64,000 nucleotides of DNA from Bacillota bacterium (GTDB lineage Bacteria > Bacillota > Clostridia > Lachnospirales > Lachnospiraceae), in the NCBI GenBank assembly GCA_023441965.1, contig JAEZNB010000021.1, positions 1 through 64,000 on the forward strand. Direction: 5' to 3'. A program made the translations under genes and the position numbers. Below are positions 34,888 through 43,104 of this stretch, piece by piece (positions within the stretch are counted from its first letter, which is position 1; every line of letters starts with the position of its first letter). The notes beneath the pieces are model-generated. The model was given only the letters and a program-made list of their open reading frames with translations. It was not told where the DNA came from and did no database searches.

Positions 34888-35622
34888 TTAGTACGCATCG
34901 TCTCCGGGACCGTCATTGCTGTCCGTATCCTGACCGTAACTGGCAAACCTGTCATGCTTTCTGCTGTAATGGCGCTCCAGCAAATCCTTCTGCATGGGTA
35001 CCAGATACTTATCAGGCAGAGCCATACAATGCCAAGCCATAAGGGCAACCTCCTCCAGGACGACCGCATTATGGACAGCCTCCTTCGGATTTTTACCCCA
35101 GGTATAGGGTCCGTGGTTGCAGACCAAAACGCCGGGCATCTCCTCCGGGTTAAGCTTCCCCTTTTTAAAACGCTCCACAATCACCGCACCGGTTTCTTTC
35201 TCATAATCACCGCGTATTTCATAAGCCCTAAGCTTACGGGTGCAGGGAATCTCCCCATGGAAATACTCCGCATGGGTTGTACCGAGAGGCGGAATCCCCA
35301 TTCCCATCTGGGAGAAGATCGTTGCCCAGCGGGAGTGAGAGTGTACAATTCCCTGGACAGAGGGGAAGGCATGATAGAGCTCGATATGGGTGGGAGTATC
35401 CGAGGAGGGTTTTAGTTTGCCCTCCACCTGACGTCCCTCTAAGTCAACAACGACCATATCCTCCGGTGTCAGCTGCTCATATTCAAGCCCGGAGGGCTTG
35501 ATGACAACAAGCCCATTTTTCCTGTCTATACCGGATACATTTCCCCAGGTAAAGGTGACAAGCTTATGGTATGGGAGAAGGAGGTTCGCTTCATATACTT
35601 CTTTTTTTAAGCCTTCTAGCAT
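34888..35622 (-). CDS. araD: L-ribulose-5-phosphate 4-epimerase
   Basis: Converts L-ribulose 5-phosphate to D-xylulose 5-phosphate, the last step of bacterial L-arabinose catabolism. The class II aldolase fold shows GNVSG, KPSG, SSDTPTH and the zinc-binding histidines in IVHSHS and the later HGPY region. The 244-aa length is slightly above the usual 230 because of an acidic, disordered tail. It follows araB by 46 nt on the same strand. No araA or araR lies in the window. Confidence 0.93.
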   Translation of the reverse strand: MLEGLKKEVYEANLLLPYHKLVTFTWGNVSGIDRKNGLVVIKPSGLEYEQLTPEDMVVVDLEGRQVEGKLKPSSDTPTHIELYHAFPSVQGIVHSHSRWATIFSQMGMGIPPLGTTHAEYFHGEIPCTRKLRAYEIRGDYEKETGAVIVERFKKGKLNPEEMPGVLVCNHGPYTWGKNPKEAVHNAVVLEEVALMAWHCMALPDKYLVPMQKDLLERHYSRKHDRFASYGQDTDSNDGPGDDAY

Positions 35623-35668
35623 CAGTCACACTCCCTTATCGTTTCCTCCGCAGTACTTGAAAGCATCC

Positions 35669-37336
35669 TTATTTGCTCTGTTCTTTCTTGATTTCCTTCA
35701 GACGCTTCATCACATCATTGGCACCTTTGCCGAAATAGTCGTGCAGCAGGGAATATTCGTTGTAAAGCTTATCATATACAGCAGAGTTGGCAGGAATGGG
35801 GTAATATACGGTATCCTTCAGCTTGCCCATCACCCGTGCAGCTTCAAATACGTCATCATAACCGCCCCGATCGGAGCCTGCTGCTACGGCTGCGAAAATC
35901 GCACTGCCCAGGGCCGGTCCCTGTAAGCTTCCTCCGATCTTGATCGGAACCTTGATAATATCGGCATAGATCTGCATGGCCATCGGATTCTTATAGGAAA
36001 TACCGCCGGAAGCGTAGAATTCCTCCACAGGTACACCGTTCTCCCGGAAGGTCTCAATGATTTTCCGTGTTCCATATGCGGTTGCTTCTATTAAGGCACG
36101 GTAGATCTCTTCGGGCTTTGTCTGTAGGGTCATGCCGAGTAATAGGCCGGTCAGGTCCACATCCACCAACACAGACCGGTTGCCGTTCCACCAGTCCAGG
36201 GCCACAAGTCCGCTCTCGCCTACCTTCAGCTGTTCTGCCTTCTTCGTCAGATATTGATGGATATTCAGGCCCTCTGCCTTAGCAGCTTCATAATACTCCT
36301 GACCGACGCAGTTCTCCACGAACCAGGCAAAATGATCACCGACACAGGACTGTCCCGCTTCATAACCGAAATAACCGGGGCAGACACCATCCTCTACCAC
36401 ACCGCACATACCGGGAACGGTCTGTTCCTTGGTTCCGAGCAGAATATGACAGGTGGAGGTTCCCATAATGGCAAGCATTTTTCCGGGACCGTCAATCTTC
36501 ACGGCAGGTACTGTCACATGAGCATCTACATTGGCAACAGCTACTGCGGTGCCGGGCTTTAAGCCGGTCAGCTTAGCAGCAGCTTCCGTGATTTCACCGG
36601 CCCTGCTGCCAAGAGGCGAAACAGGACAGGACAATTTATCTTCCACCACATTCTCGAGGCGGGGATCCAGGGCCTTGAAGAATTCCTTATCCGGATAACC
36701 CTCCTTCTTATGCCAGATCGCCTTATAACCGGCGGTACAGGAATTACGGGTCTGAACTCCGGTCAGCTGCCAGATCACCCAGTCAGCCGCTTCAATAAAA
36801 TAATCTGCTTCCTGATAGACCTGCGGAGCCTCATCGAGGGTCTGCCAGATCTTCGGAACAGCCCATTCGGAGGAAATCTTGCCACCATAACGGGAAAGCC
36901 ACTTTTGTCCTGTTTCGGCGGCAATCTCATTCAGCTTATTTGCCTTGTCCTGAGCTGCATGATGCTTCCACAGCTTGATATAGGCATGGGGCTCATCCCG
37001 ATACTGCTCTAAGAAGCATAAGGGGGTGCCATCCGACTTTACGGGAATAAGGGTACAAGCGGTAAAATCAATTCCGATACCGATGACGTCCTCACCGGCT
37101 ACGCCGGACTCCTTCAATACAGCCGGAATCGTGTGGGAAAAAACATCAAGATAATCCTGTGGATGCTGCAGTGCCCAATCCGGAGGTAATACCTTCCCGG
37201 AGGGAAGAGCCTCATCCATGACCCCGTGGGGATATTCATAAACGGCAGTTGACAGCTCTTCTCCGCTTTCTGCATTTACCAGAAGAGCTCGTCCTGATAA
37301 GGTACCAAAATCAACTCCAATTACATACTTTGCCAT
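35669..37336 (-). CDS. araB: L-ribulokinase
   Basis: An FGGY-family sugar kinase that phosphorylates L-ribulose. The 555-aa protein has the N-terminal actin-like fold (IGVDFGTLSGRALL, about 5-18), GIGIDFTACT and the C-terminal ATP-binding region (ASGGISYKNPMAMQIYAD). The start has AAAGGAGAG upstream. It forms an araBD operon with its own promoter at 37422-37450. Isomerase and transporter genes must be elsewhere. Confidence 0.93.
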   Translation of the reverse strand: MAKYVIGVDFGTLSGRALLVNAESGEELSTAVYEYPHGVMDEALPSGKVLPPDWALQHPQDYLDVFSHTIPAVLKESGVAGEDVIGIGIDFTACTLIPVKSDGTPLCFLEQYRDEPHAYIKLWKHHAAQDKANKLNEIAAETGQKWLSRYGGKISSEWAVPKIWQTLDEAPQVYQEADYFIEAADWVIWQLTGVQTRNSCTAGYKAIWHKKEGYPDKEFFKALDPRLENVVEDKLSCPVSPLGSRAGEITEAAAKLTGLKPGTAVAVANVDAHVTVPAVKIDGPGKMLAIMGTSTCHILLGTKEQTVPGMCGVVEDGVCPGYFGYEAGQSCVGDHFAWFVENCVGQEYYEAAKAEGLNIHQYLTKKAEQLKVGESGLVALDWWNGNRSVLVDVDLTGLLLGMTLQTKPEEIYRALIEATAYGTRKIIETFRENGVPVEEFYASGGISYKNPMAMQIYADIIKVPIKIGGSLQGPALGSAIFAAVAAGSDRGGYDDVFEAARVMGKLKDTVYYPIPANSAVYDKLYNEYSLLHDYFGKGANDVMKRLKEIKKEQSK

Positions 37337-37368
37337 AGTTATCTCTCCTTTACTTAATAGACTGCAAA

Positions 37369-37386
37369 GAGCCTTAGAAAGGCTCT
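37369..37386. promoter_or_regulatory. Inverted repeat in the araB leader
   Basis: AGAGCC and GGCTCT form a small inverted repeat in the 5' leader, about 40 nt downstream of the araB -10. It could be an operator or an mRNA hairpin; it does not match the Bacillus AraR site. Confidence 0.3.
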
Positions 37387-37421
37387 ATAATGAGGGATAT
37401 CGCTTGTTTTCACTTATCCTC

Positions 37422-37450
37422 ATTCTACTATTTCTATAGGGTATTGTAAA
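37422..37450 (-). promoter_or_regulatory. Promoter of araBD
   Basis: On the minus strand TTTACA (37445-37450) is followed after 17 nt by TAGAAT (37422-37427). Confidence 0.6.
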
Positions 37451-37489
37451 CTAAAAGATGGAAATCGATACGAAATACCACGACTGATC

Positions 37490-38113
37490 TTAAGCATTTC
37501 TGATGAAATTCATCCATTCCCTGGGGTAGGGTTCGGGCAGAGGAAGGGACTCCTTTGTAGCCTCCTTCAGCTTCAGCATCCAGGCCATATTCTGAGCCAG
37601 ATTGTTTAAGACACTCATTCCCTCTTTATCTGAAAGCACCTCACCGGGAGCACCTCCATGGATTACATTCCAGTAATAGGAGGGGACGATCAGCATTTCA
37701 GAGATCAAAAAATAATGATTCAGCTCATTAAAGGTGGTCATTCCACCACTTCTCCTGGGTATGGCGATGGAAGCGCCTACCTTCAGGCGGAGTCTTCCAT
37801 GACTGGCATAGAAGAGACGGTCCAGAAAGCTTTTAAAGCCTCCGGCGATACCGGCATAATAGACCGGACTTCCAAGAATCAAAGCGTCTGCGGCATAGAT
37901 CCGATCGATGATTGCCTTAAGCTTCTCATCGGAATGAACACAATAGCCATCCTTACAGCGGCCACAGGCGATACAGCCCTTGATATCCATATTACCTACA
38001 TGGAGGAGCTCTGTCTCAATGCCTTCTCTTTGGAGCGCTTCACAGACGGTATGTAGGGTATGCCAGGTATTTCCTTTGGGCTTGGGGCTGCCGTTCAATG
38101 CGATTACTTTCAT
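37490..38113 (-). CDS. Flavodoxin-like NAD(P)H-dependent FMN reductase
   Basis: A 207-aa flavoprotein of the NADPH-dependent FMN reductase family. It begins MKVIALNGSPKPKGNTWHTL, the phosphate-binding loop, followed by CIACGRCKDGYC, a cysteine-rich stretch common to iron-sulfur flavoproteins of anaerobes, and GSPVYYAGIAGGFKSFLDR. With CxxCxxxxC it might hold an Fe-S cluster. The start at 38113 has GGGAGA 7 nt upstream; a longer in-frame extension of 38 codons has no support. Electron donor and acceptor are unknown. Confidence 0.8.
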   Translation of the reverse strand: MKVIALNGSPKPKGNTWHTLHTVCEALQREGIETELLHVGNMDIKGCIACGRCKDGYCVHSDEKLKAIIDRIYAADALILGSPVYYAGIAGGFKSFLDRLFYASHGRLRLKVGASIAIPRRSGGMTTFNELNHYFLISEMLIVPSYYWNVIHGGAPGEVLSDKEGMSVLNNLAQNMAWMLKLKEATKESLPLPEPYPREWMNFIRNA

Positions 38114-38359
38114 TATGATTCTCCCTTCTGACCTAATATAGACTGCAAATAGTATACTACATGGAGGGCATATTTGAAATAGAAATATGAGGTTACAGGC
38201 TAAATTTTTGCACGCTCTGTCCCCCATATTCGCGCTTTTTGTGTAATTCCATACGGAATATTGACGAAGGCTTACTTTATCCCTATAATTTAGATAGGAC
38301 AGAGGATACCGGAAGCTGTATAGCGGGAAGCCCCGGTATGGAGTAAAAGGAGATAAGAC

Positions 38360-39010
38360 ATGAGACTAAGGAATATCAGAGGCTCCAGAGAAGCGGTAGC
38401 TGCAAATGAATATGTGGTGCAGGAGCCGGAGAAACAGAAGGGAAAATGGAAGACGCTCTTTGGAAATACAGCCCCGATCCATATCGAGGTTGGTATGGGA
38501 AAGGGCAGGTTCTTAATGGAGCTGGCTGCAAGAAATCCGCAGATTAACTATATCGGAATAGAGAAATACTCCAGTGTATTGTTGCGGGCCCTGGAGAAGA
38601 GACAGGAAACAGAGCTTTCCAATCTATATTTTATCCGTTTTGATGCGGAGTATATCACTGAGATTTTTGATACGGAAGAGGTAGACAGAATCTATCTGAA
38701 CTTTTCTGATCCCTGGCCGAAGGACAGACATGCAAAGAGACGGCTGACCTCCAAGGAGTTCTTAGGTAAGTATGATAAGATCCTGAAACGGGACGGAGAA
38801 GTGATGTTCAAAACGGACAACCGGCCCCTGTTTGATTTTTCACTGGAGGAGGCGAAGCTTGCAGGCTGGGAACTGAAGGAGGTTACTTATGATCTCCATC
38901 ACAGCGAATACGCCGAGAGCAATATCATGACAGAGTATGAGGAGAGATTTTCGGCAGAGGGCAATCCCATTCACCGACTGGTATCCTATCGGACCACAAA
39001 AGAGAAATAA
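38360..39010 (+). CDS. trmB: tRNA (guanine46-N7)-methyltransferase
   Basis: Methylates G46 in the tRNA variable loop using SAM. The 216-aa protein has the SAM motif IEVGMGKGRFL (about 42-52), NFSDPWPKDRHAKRRL (about 115-130), which is diagnostic of TrmB, and TDN near residue 155. AGGAG lies 8 nt before the ATG. Confidence 0.94.
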   Translation: MRLRNIRGSREAVAANEYVVQEPEKQKGKWKTLFGNTAPIHIEVGMGKGRFLMELAARNPQINYIGIEKYSSVLLRALEKRQETELSNLYFIRFDAEYITEIFDTEEVDRIYLNFSDPWPKDRHAKRRLTSKEFLGKYDKILKRDGEVMFKTDNRPLFDFSLEEAKLAGWELKEVTYDLHHSEYAESNIMTEYEERFSAEGNPIHRLVSYRTTKEK

Positions 39011-39080
39011 GAAAAGCGGAAAGAGTGTTTTTTTCTTCCCAACTTCATACAATGGTAAAAAAAGCTTAAGGTGGTCATGG

Positions 39081-39221
39081 ATGAAGAAGGGCATAAAATG
39101 GAAGCTGGCCAGGGCAAGCGGAGGTAATTATAAGTTAAATAAAAAGGCCTTACAGCTGAAGCGTTCCTGGGAGGAAGTGCAAGGTATCCTAAATAATGCT
39201 ATGAAACGTAAAAAAAGGTAA
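39081..39221 (+). CDS. Small basic hypothetical protein
   Basis: A 46-aa reading frame just after trmB, rich in Lys and Arg (begins MKKGIKWKLARASGG). An AAGGTGG site lies about 6 nt upstream. The frame opens further upstream inside trmB, but that part is a shadow. I do not recognise it. Its size, basic character and good site make it plausible as a small RNA- or DNA-binding protein, but it could be chance. Confidence 0.4.
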   Translation: MKKGIKWKLARASGGNYKLNKKALQLKRSWEEVQGILNNAMKRKKR

Positions 39222-39368
39222 CAGGGGACTTGTAAAATGAATGGTATCCGTGTATCATCACATAATATAGAGGCATCATGAGATACTATACATTAAGATA
39301 AATTTATCTGACGGATGGATTACTTGAACGTAAGAAATCTTTTAGGGATAAAGGAAACGGAGGAAAAT

Positions 39369-39689
39369 ATGGCTTTTCAATTTACCGATGCGAATTTTCA
39401 AAAAGAAGCATTAGAATCAGATATTCCGGTACTTGTTGATTTCTATGCAGACTGGTGCGGACCCTGTAAGATGATGGCTCCGATCGTTTCTGAGCTTGCT
39501 GAGGAGTATCAGGGTGTGATAAAGATCGGAAAACTGAATGTGGACGATGAACCGGAGACGGCCGGAAAATATCGTGTGATGTCCATACCTACAATGATTC
39601 TCTTCAAGAACGGTGCTGCCGTGGAGACCATCGTAGGAGCAGTCCCGAAGAAAGCCCTTCAGGAGAAGCTGGAGGCTCATAAAGCATAA
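39369..39689 (+). CDS. trxA: Thioredoxin
   Basis: A 106-aa thioredoxin with the redox-active WCGPC (about 30-34), DFYADWC and the cis-proline region SIPTMILFKNG. It reduces protein disulfides with electrons from thioredoxin reductase (not in the window). The start at 39369 has GGAGGA 4-5 nt upstream; an ATG 18 codons earlier has no site. A 13-bp hairpin without a T run (39732-39744 with 39756-39768) follows. Confidence 0.93.
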   Translation: MAFQFTDANFQKEALESDIPVLVDFYADWCGPCKMMAPIVSELAEEYQGVIKIGKLNVDDEPETAGKYRVMSIPTMILFKNGAAVETIVGAVPKKALQEKLEAHKA

Positions 39690-39824
39690 TCCCGGATCCT
39701 GAAGACGAACAGGAAATCATAGGAACCATAAGCCTGGAATACGCAGTAAATCCCAGCGTATTCCAGGCAATCTGAATAAAAGTGAAGAATATGATATAAT
39801 TTTTAAAAAAAATAAAAAAACTAC

Positions 39825-39853
39825 TTGCAATTTGTTTTCACGTCCTATATAAT
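39825..39853 (+). promoter_or_regulatory. Promoter of tRNA-Lys
   Basis: TTGCAA (39825-39830) and TATAAT (39848-39853) with a 17-nt spacer end 22 nt before the tRNA. Confidence 0.8.
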
Positions 39854-39875
39854 AACATTTGCGTCCGAGAGATAT

Positions 39876-39948
39876 GCATCTCTAGCTCAGTTGGTAGAGC
39901 ACCTGACTCTTAATCAGGGTGTCCAGGGTTCGAGCCCCTGGAGATGCA
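39876..39948 (+). tRNA. tRNA-Lys (anticodon CUU)
   Basis: A 73-nt cloverleaf: acceptor GCATCTC with GAGATGC, D arm AGCTCAGTTGGTAGAGC, anticodon loop ACTCTTAA (anticodon CTT), T arm GGTTCGAGCCC, discriminator A. CCA is not encoded. Confidence 0.95.
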
Positions 39949-40163
39949 CTATAGAAGTCCTAATTTGGCAGACATAGGAGCTGCTGGGTTGGGGCTTTTT
40001 TCTTCAATTTTCATCTTACCTAAGTCGAGATAGTTCGGTTACATTCATGCAGATCAAAATAATCCCATCTATCTTTTTGTACGGATTTGTGATAATATTT
40101 TGGATTGGAAGGATTGAGATACAATCCTTAAGTTTGCTTGCCGTAATGGAAGGAGAGAGTACC

Positions 40164-40943
40164 TTGAAGATAGGCTTATTGGATTCCGGTATGGGCGGTC
40201 TGAACGTGCTAAATCAGGCGATGCGTGTATTACCGGAGGAAGATTACATATATTATGCGGATACGGAGCATGTTCCTTATGGAACGAAGACCAAGGAAGA
40301 GATTATCACCTATGTGGATGAAGCAGTCGCTTTTCTCGTCGGTTGTGGAGTAAAAGCCATCGTGATTGCCTGTAATACGGCAACCAGTGTAGCCATAGAC
40401 TTCGTAAGGAAGAAGTACCCGCTTCCCATTCTCGGGATGGAGCCTGCCGTAAAGCCGGCGGTCAAGATCTGCCAGAACGGGCGGGTCATGATTGCGGCAA
40501 CCCCCCTTACCATTAAGGAGGAGAAGCTGAAAAATCTGTTGGAGCAAGTGGATGGAGAGCATAGAACGGACCTGCTGCCTTTACCCAAGCTGGTCCTGTT
40601 TGCTGAAGCAGGCCGTTTTAGCGGGAAGGATGTGGAGCAATACCTCAAGGGAGAATTGGCCCGTTATGATATGTCAGAGTACACTACCTTTGTGCTTGGC
40701 TGTACCCATTTTAACTATTTTAAGGATACCTTGAGAAGGCTGATGTCGGATCAGGTTGAGTTTATTGATGGAATCGGCGGAACGGTAAATCATCTGAAGG
40801 ACATCCTGCAGAAGAAGGAGCTGCTTGGGGGCGGAAGCTCTAAGGTAGAATACTATATTACAGGCAGACCGGTTACGGAAAAGAGAAAGATCAAGATGTT
40901 TAATCAGATGCTTCAGCGTGCTGCACAGGTACAGGAGCTTTAA
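40164..40943 (+). CDS. murI: Glutamate racemase
   Basis: Makes D-glutamate for peptidoglycan. The two catalytic cysteines are seen in ACNTAT (about 70) and GCTHF (about 180), and the N-terminus IGLLDSGMGG is typical. I place the start at TTG 40164 (LKIGLLDSG), 6 nt after GGAGAG, giving 259 aa; upstream in-frame ATGs would add a hydrophobic stretch with no family support. Regulation is not evident. Confidence 0.9.
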   Translation: MKIGLLDSGMGGLNVLNQAMRVLPEEDYIYYADTEHVPYGTKTKEEIITYVDEAVAFLVGCGVKAIVIACNTATSVAIDFVRKKYPLPILGMEPAVKPAVKICQNGRVMIAATPLTIKEEKLKNLLEQVDGEHRTDLLPLPKLVLFAEAGRFSGKDVEQYLKGELARYDMSEYTTFVLGCTHFNYFKDTLRRLMSDQVEFIDGIGGTVNHLKDILQKKELLGGGSSKVEYYITGRPVTEKRKIKMFNQMLQRAAQVQEL

Positions 40944-40986
40944 ATACAGGGCATCATTTTAAATTTTGGAAGAGAGAATGTTTTTC

Positions 40987-41014
40987 TTGCAAAACTGAAA
41001 TCCTGTGATATACT
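40987..41014 (+). promoter_or_regulatory. Promoter of the folT transcript
   Basis: TTGCAA (40987-40992) and TATACT (41009-41014) with a 16-nt spacer end about 20 nt before the riboswitch. Confidence 0.7.
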
Positions 41015-41034
41015 AAGCTTACAAAAAATAAAAA

Positions 41035-41131
41035 AGCAGAGTAGGAACATGAGCGTTAAGTGCCGGGTGAACAGGGAGTTGTCATCCGGACGAAAAGGAA
41101 ACTTGCGGTTCATGGTCCGCATCCCGCTGCT
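41035..41131 (+). promoter_or_regulatory. Tetrahydrofolate (THF) riboswitch
   Basis: The 97-nt segment has the conserved THF-I elements in order: GAGTAGG near the 5' end, GCGTTAAGTGCC, GGGAGTTGTC, GGACGAAAAGG, and GCGGTTCATGGTCCGCATCC near the 3' end, closed by AGCAG (41035-41039) with CTGCT (41127-41131). It lies directly upstream of an ECF folate-type transporter gene. Folate excess should lower expression. No clear terminator follows, so translational control is possible; an AT-rich hairpin lies between it and the ribosome binding site. Confidence 0.9.
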
Positions 41132-41211
41132 ACAGTATGATAATCAAATATATTATATTTGGTATTATCTCTTATTGTAGTACAAAGGTCTGCAAAAGGA
41201 GGTATTTTTTT

Positions 41212-41775
41212 ATGCTTAAAAAGAAGTCCTTGTTCCTTCAGTCTCTTCAGGAGATGAAGAAAGTAAGCTGTATCACCCTGCTGGCAATGATGGGGGCGAT
41301 CTCCATCGTATTGGGTTACTTTACCTTTATGCCGGTTGAAACCATCAAGATTACCTTTAACTTTTTACCCAATGAATTTGTCTACTATCTGTTTGGACCG
41401 GCGGTAGGGGCCTTATATGGTGCCGCCCTGGATCTCCTGACCTTTTTTATCAGGCCAACGGGAACCCTTTTTTATGGCTTCACCATCAGTGCTATCTTGA
41501 CAGGCTTATGGTATGGAGCACTTCTTTATCAGAGACCCTTAAGTTTGAAGAGAATCCTTATCACAAAACTGATCTTCTCCATAGCGGTACACATTTTCCT
41601 GAACACCTACTGGCTGACAATACTATATGGATATGATTTCTTCGCATTACTTCCGGTCAGAGCCTTAAAGACAGCCATTGTATTTCCATTTGAGACCCTG
41701 CTTCTGTATTCCCTGATCAACAGAGCGGAGGCTACCGGAATCATCAGAAAAATCAAGGGTGCCGGCGCCCATTAG
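41212..41775 (+). CDS. folT: ECF transporter substrate-binding subunit, folate type
   Basis: The integral-membrane S component of an energy-coupling-factor vitamin importer. The 187-aa protein has about six hydrophobic segments and the typical FNFLPNEFVYYLFGPAVGALYGAALDLL region. The energising EcfA/EcfT module is not in the window and would be shared. The start at 41212 follows AAAGGAGG by 9 nt; a longer in-frame extension reaches into the leader and is rejected. The THF riboswitch supports folate as substrate. Confidence 0.9.
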   Translation: MLKKKSLFLQSLQEMKKVSCITLLAMMGAISIVLGYFTFMPVETIKITFNFLPNEFVYYLFGPAVGALYGAALDLLTFFIRPTGTLFYGFTISAILTGLWYGALLYQRPLSLKRILITKLIFSIAVHIFLNTYWLTILYGYDFFALLPVRALKTAIVFPFETLLLYSLINRAEATGIIRKIKGAGAH

Positions 41776-41854
41776 AACGGAAAAGAATACCTCCTTATGT
41801 ATTCCATACGATACCAGGGCTGTAGATAGTCAATACTTTCCTGCAAATAAGGTA

Positions 41855-41883
41855 TTGACTAATACTTAATTTACAGCTATACT
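41855..41883 (+). promoter_or_regulatory. Promoter of the TrpXYZ-like ABC operon
   Basis: TTGACT (41855-41860) and TATACT (41878-41883) with a 17-nt spacer, about 86 nt before the first gene. Confidence 0.7.
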
Positions 41884-41969
41884 TTATCCATTAAAAGCGT
41901 TAAAGCCTTAAAGCGCAACGCTGATGAGTGGTATTGTGTTCGTATGGTTTAATATGAGGAGGATGTTTT

Positions 41970-42974
41970 ATGAAATTCAGAAAGCTGACCGGAATGATGA
42001 TAATAGCAGCCATGATGGCGGGACTTCTTGCCGGCTGCGGTACGAAAGAAGATTCTGTATCGACAGGGAAGGGAGCCTCGGAAGAGGGAAAGGTGTATCG
42101 GATCGGAGTGAACCAGCTGGTAACGCACGCCGCGCTGGATGCTTCCTATCAGGGCTTTGTAGATGCGCTGGAGGAAGCTGGCTATGTGGATGGTAAGAAT
42201 ATAAAGATTGATTACCAGAACGCTCAAGGAGACCAGGCGACAGCCAATACCATCGCGACAAAGCTGGTAAATGACAATAACGACCTGATCCTGGCAATTG
42301 CAACACCCTCTGCCCAGGCGATGGCCAATGCCACAAAGGATATACCGATTTTGATTACGGCAGTGACCGATCCTGCGGGTTCGGGTCTGGTGGCTTCGAA
42401 TGCCGCACCCGGAGGAAATGTATCCGGTACATCGGACCTGACACCGGTAAAGCAACAGATTGATCTGATCAAGAAGCTGCTGCCGGAAGCGAAGACCATA
42501 GCTATTCTCTATTGCTCCAGTGAAAGCAATTCCAAGATACAGGCAGAGATGGCAACAAAAGCTGCAGAGGAGAGCGGCCTTACAGCATCGGAAGCTACCG
42601 TATCCAACACCAACGATATACAGCAAGTGGTTCAGTCCCTGGTCGGCAAGGTGGATGCGATTTATGCTCCTACGGATAATACCATTGCTTCCGGTATGGC
42701 AACCGTAGCTATGGTTGCAAACCAGAACGGAATTCCCGTCATCTGCGGTGAGGAAGGAATGGTGGACGAGGGTGGTCTGGCTACCTATGGCATTGATTAT
42801 TACAAGCTTGGCAGACTGACCGGTGCTCAGGCAGTGAAGCTGATCAAGGGAGAGACGACCACAGACAAGATGCCGATCGAATATCTTCCCGATGCGGAAT
42901 ACACCCTCAAGGTGAATGAGGAAGTAGCAGCTCAGCTCGGTATTACGATTCCTGCAGAGCTGCTGTCGAAATAA
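41970..42974 (+). CDS. ABC transporter substrate-binding lipoprotein (TrpX-like)
   Basis: A 334-aa lipoprotein of the ABC_sub_bind (PF04392) family. The signal peptide ends in the lipobox LLAGC (Cys22). The mature part is a two-lobe periplasmic-binding fold (RIGVNQLVTHAALDASYQGF; DKMPIEYLPDAEYTLKVNEE near the end). The TrpX relatives are proposed tryptophan-binding proteins, but this family has other substrates. A terminator-like hairpin follows, before the permease gene. Confidence 0.85.
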   Translation: MKFRKLTGMMIIAAMMAGLLAGCGTKEDSVSTGKGASEEGKVYRIGVNQLVTHAALDASYQGFVDALEEAGYVDGKNIKIDYQNAQGDQATANTIATKLVNDNNDLILAIATPSAQAMANATKDIPILITAVTDPAGSGLVASNAAPGGNVSGTSDLTPVKQQIDLIKKLLPEAKTIAILYCSSESNSKIQAEMATKAAEESGLTASEATVSNTNDIQQVVQSLVGKVDAIYAPTDNTIASGMATVAMVANQNGIPVICGEEGMVDEGGLATYGIDYYKLGRLTGAQAVKLIKGETTTDKMPIEYLPDAEYTLKVNEEVAAQLGITIPAELLSK

Positions 42975-42986
42975 TCGAATTTTTCA

Positions 42987-43024
42987 GGGTGCCAGGGCCT
43001 CTTCAAAACATGGCACCCTTTTTA
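42987..43024 (+). terminator. Terminator-like hairpin inside the ABC operon
   Basis: GGGTGCCA (42987-42994) pairs perfectly with TGGCACCC (43011-43018), followed by TTTTT. It lies between the binding-protein and permease genes and would leave the binding protein in excess over the membrane parts. Confidence 0.75.
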
Positions 43025-43104
43025 CAACAAGGGAAGTACTAAGCCGCTTTTACCTGTTTCCATGAGGGGAAGGCTTTAAGTGAACACAGAAAGGAAACAT
43101 CAGA

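Noticed and set aside
37369..37386. AraR operator in the araB leader
   Set aside because: The inverted repeat does not match the known AraR site, so only an unassigned repeat is reported.
38937..39080. N-terminal extension of the small frame after trmB
   Set aside because: It overlaps trmB in another frame and lacks a ribosome binding site; only the part from 39081 is kept.
41884..41969. T-box leader before the TrpX-like gene
   Set aside because: The leader is only about 86 nt and shows no T-box motif or terminator, so tryptophan control is not supported.
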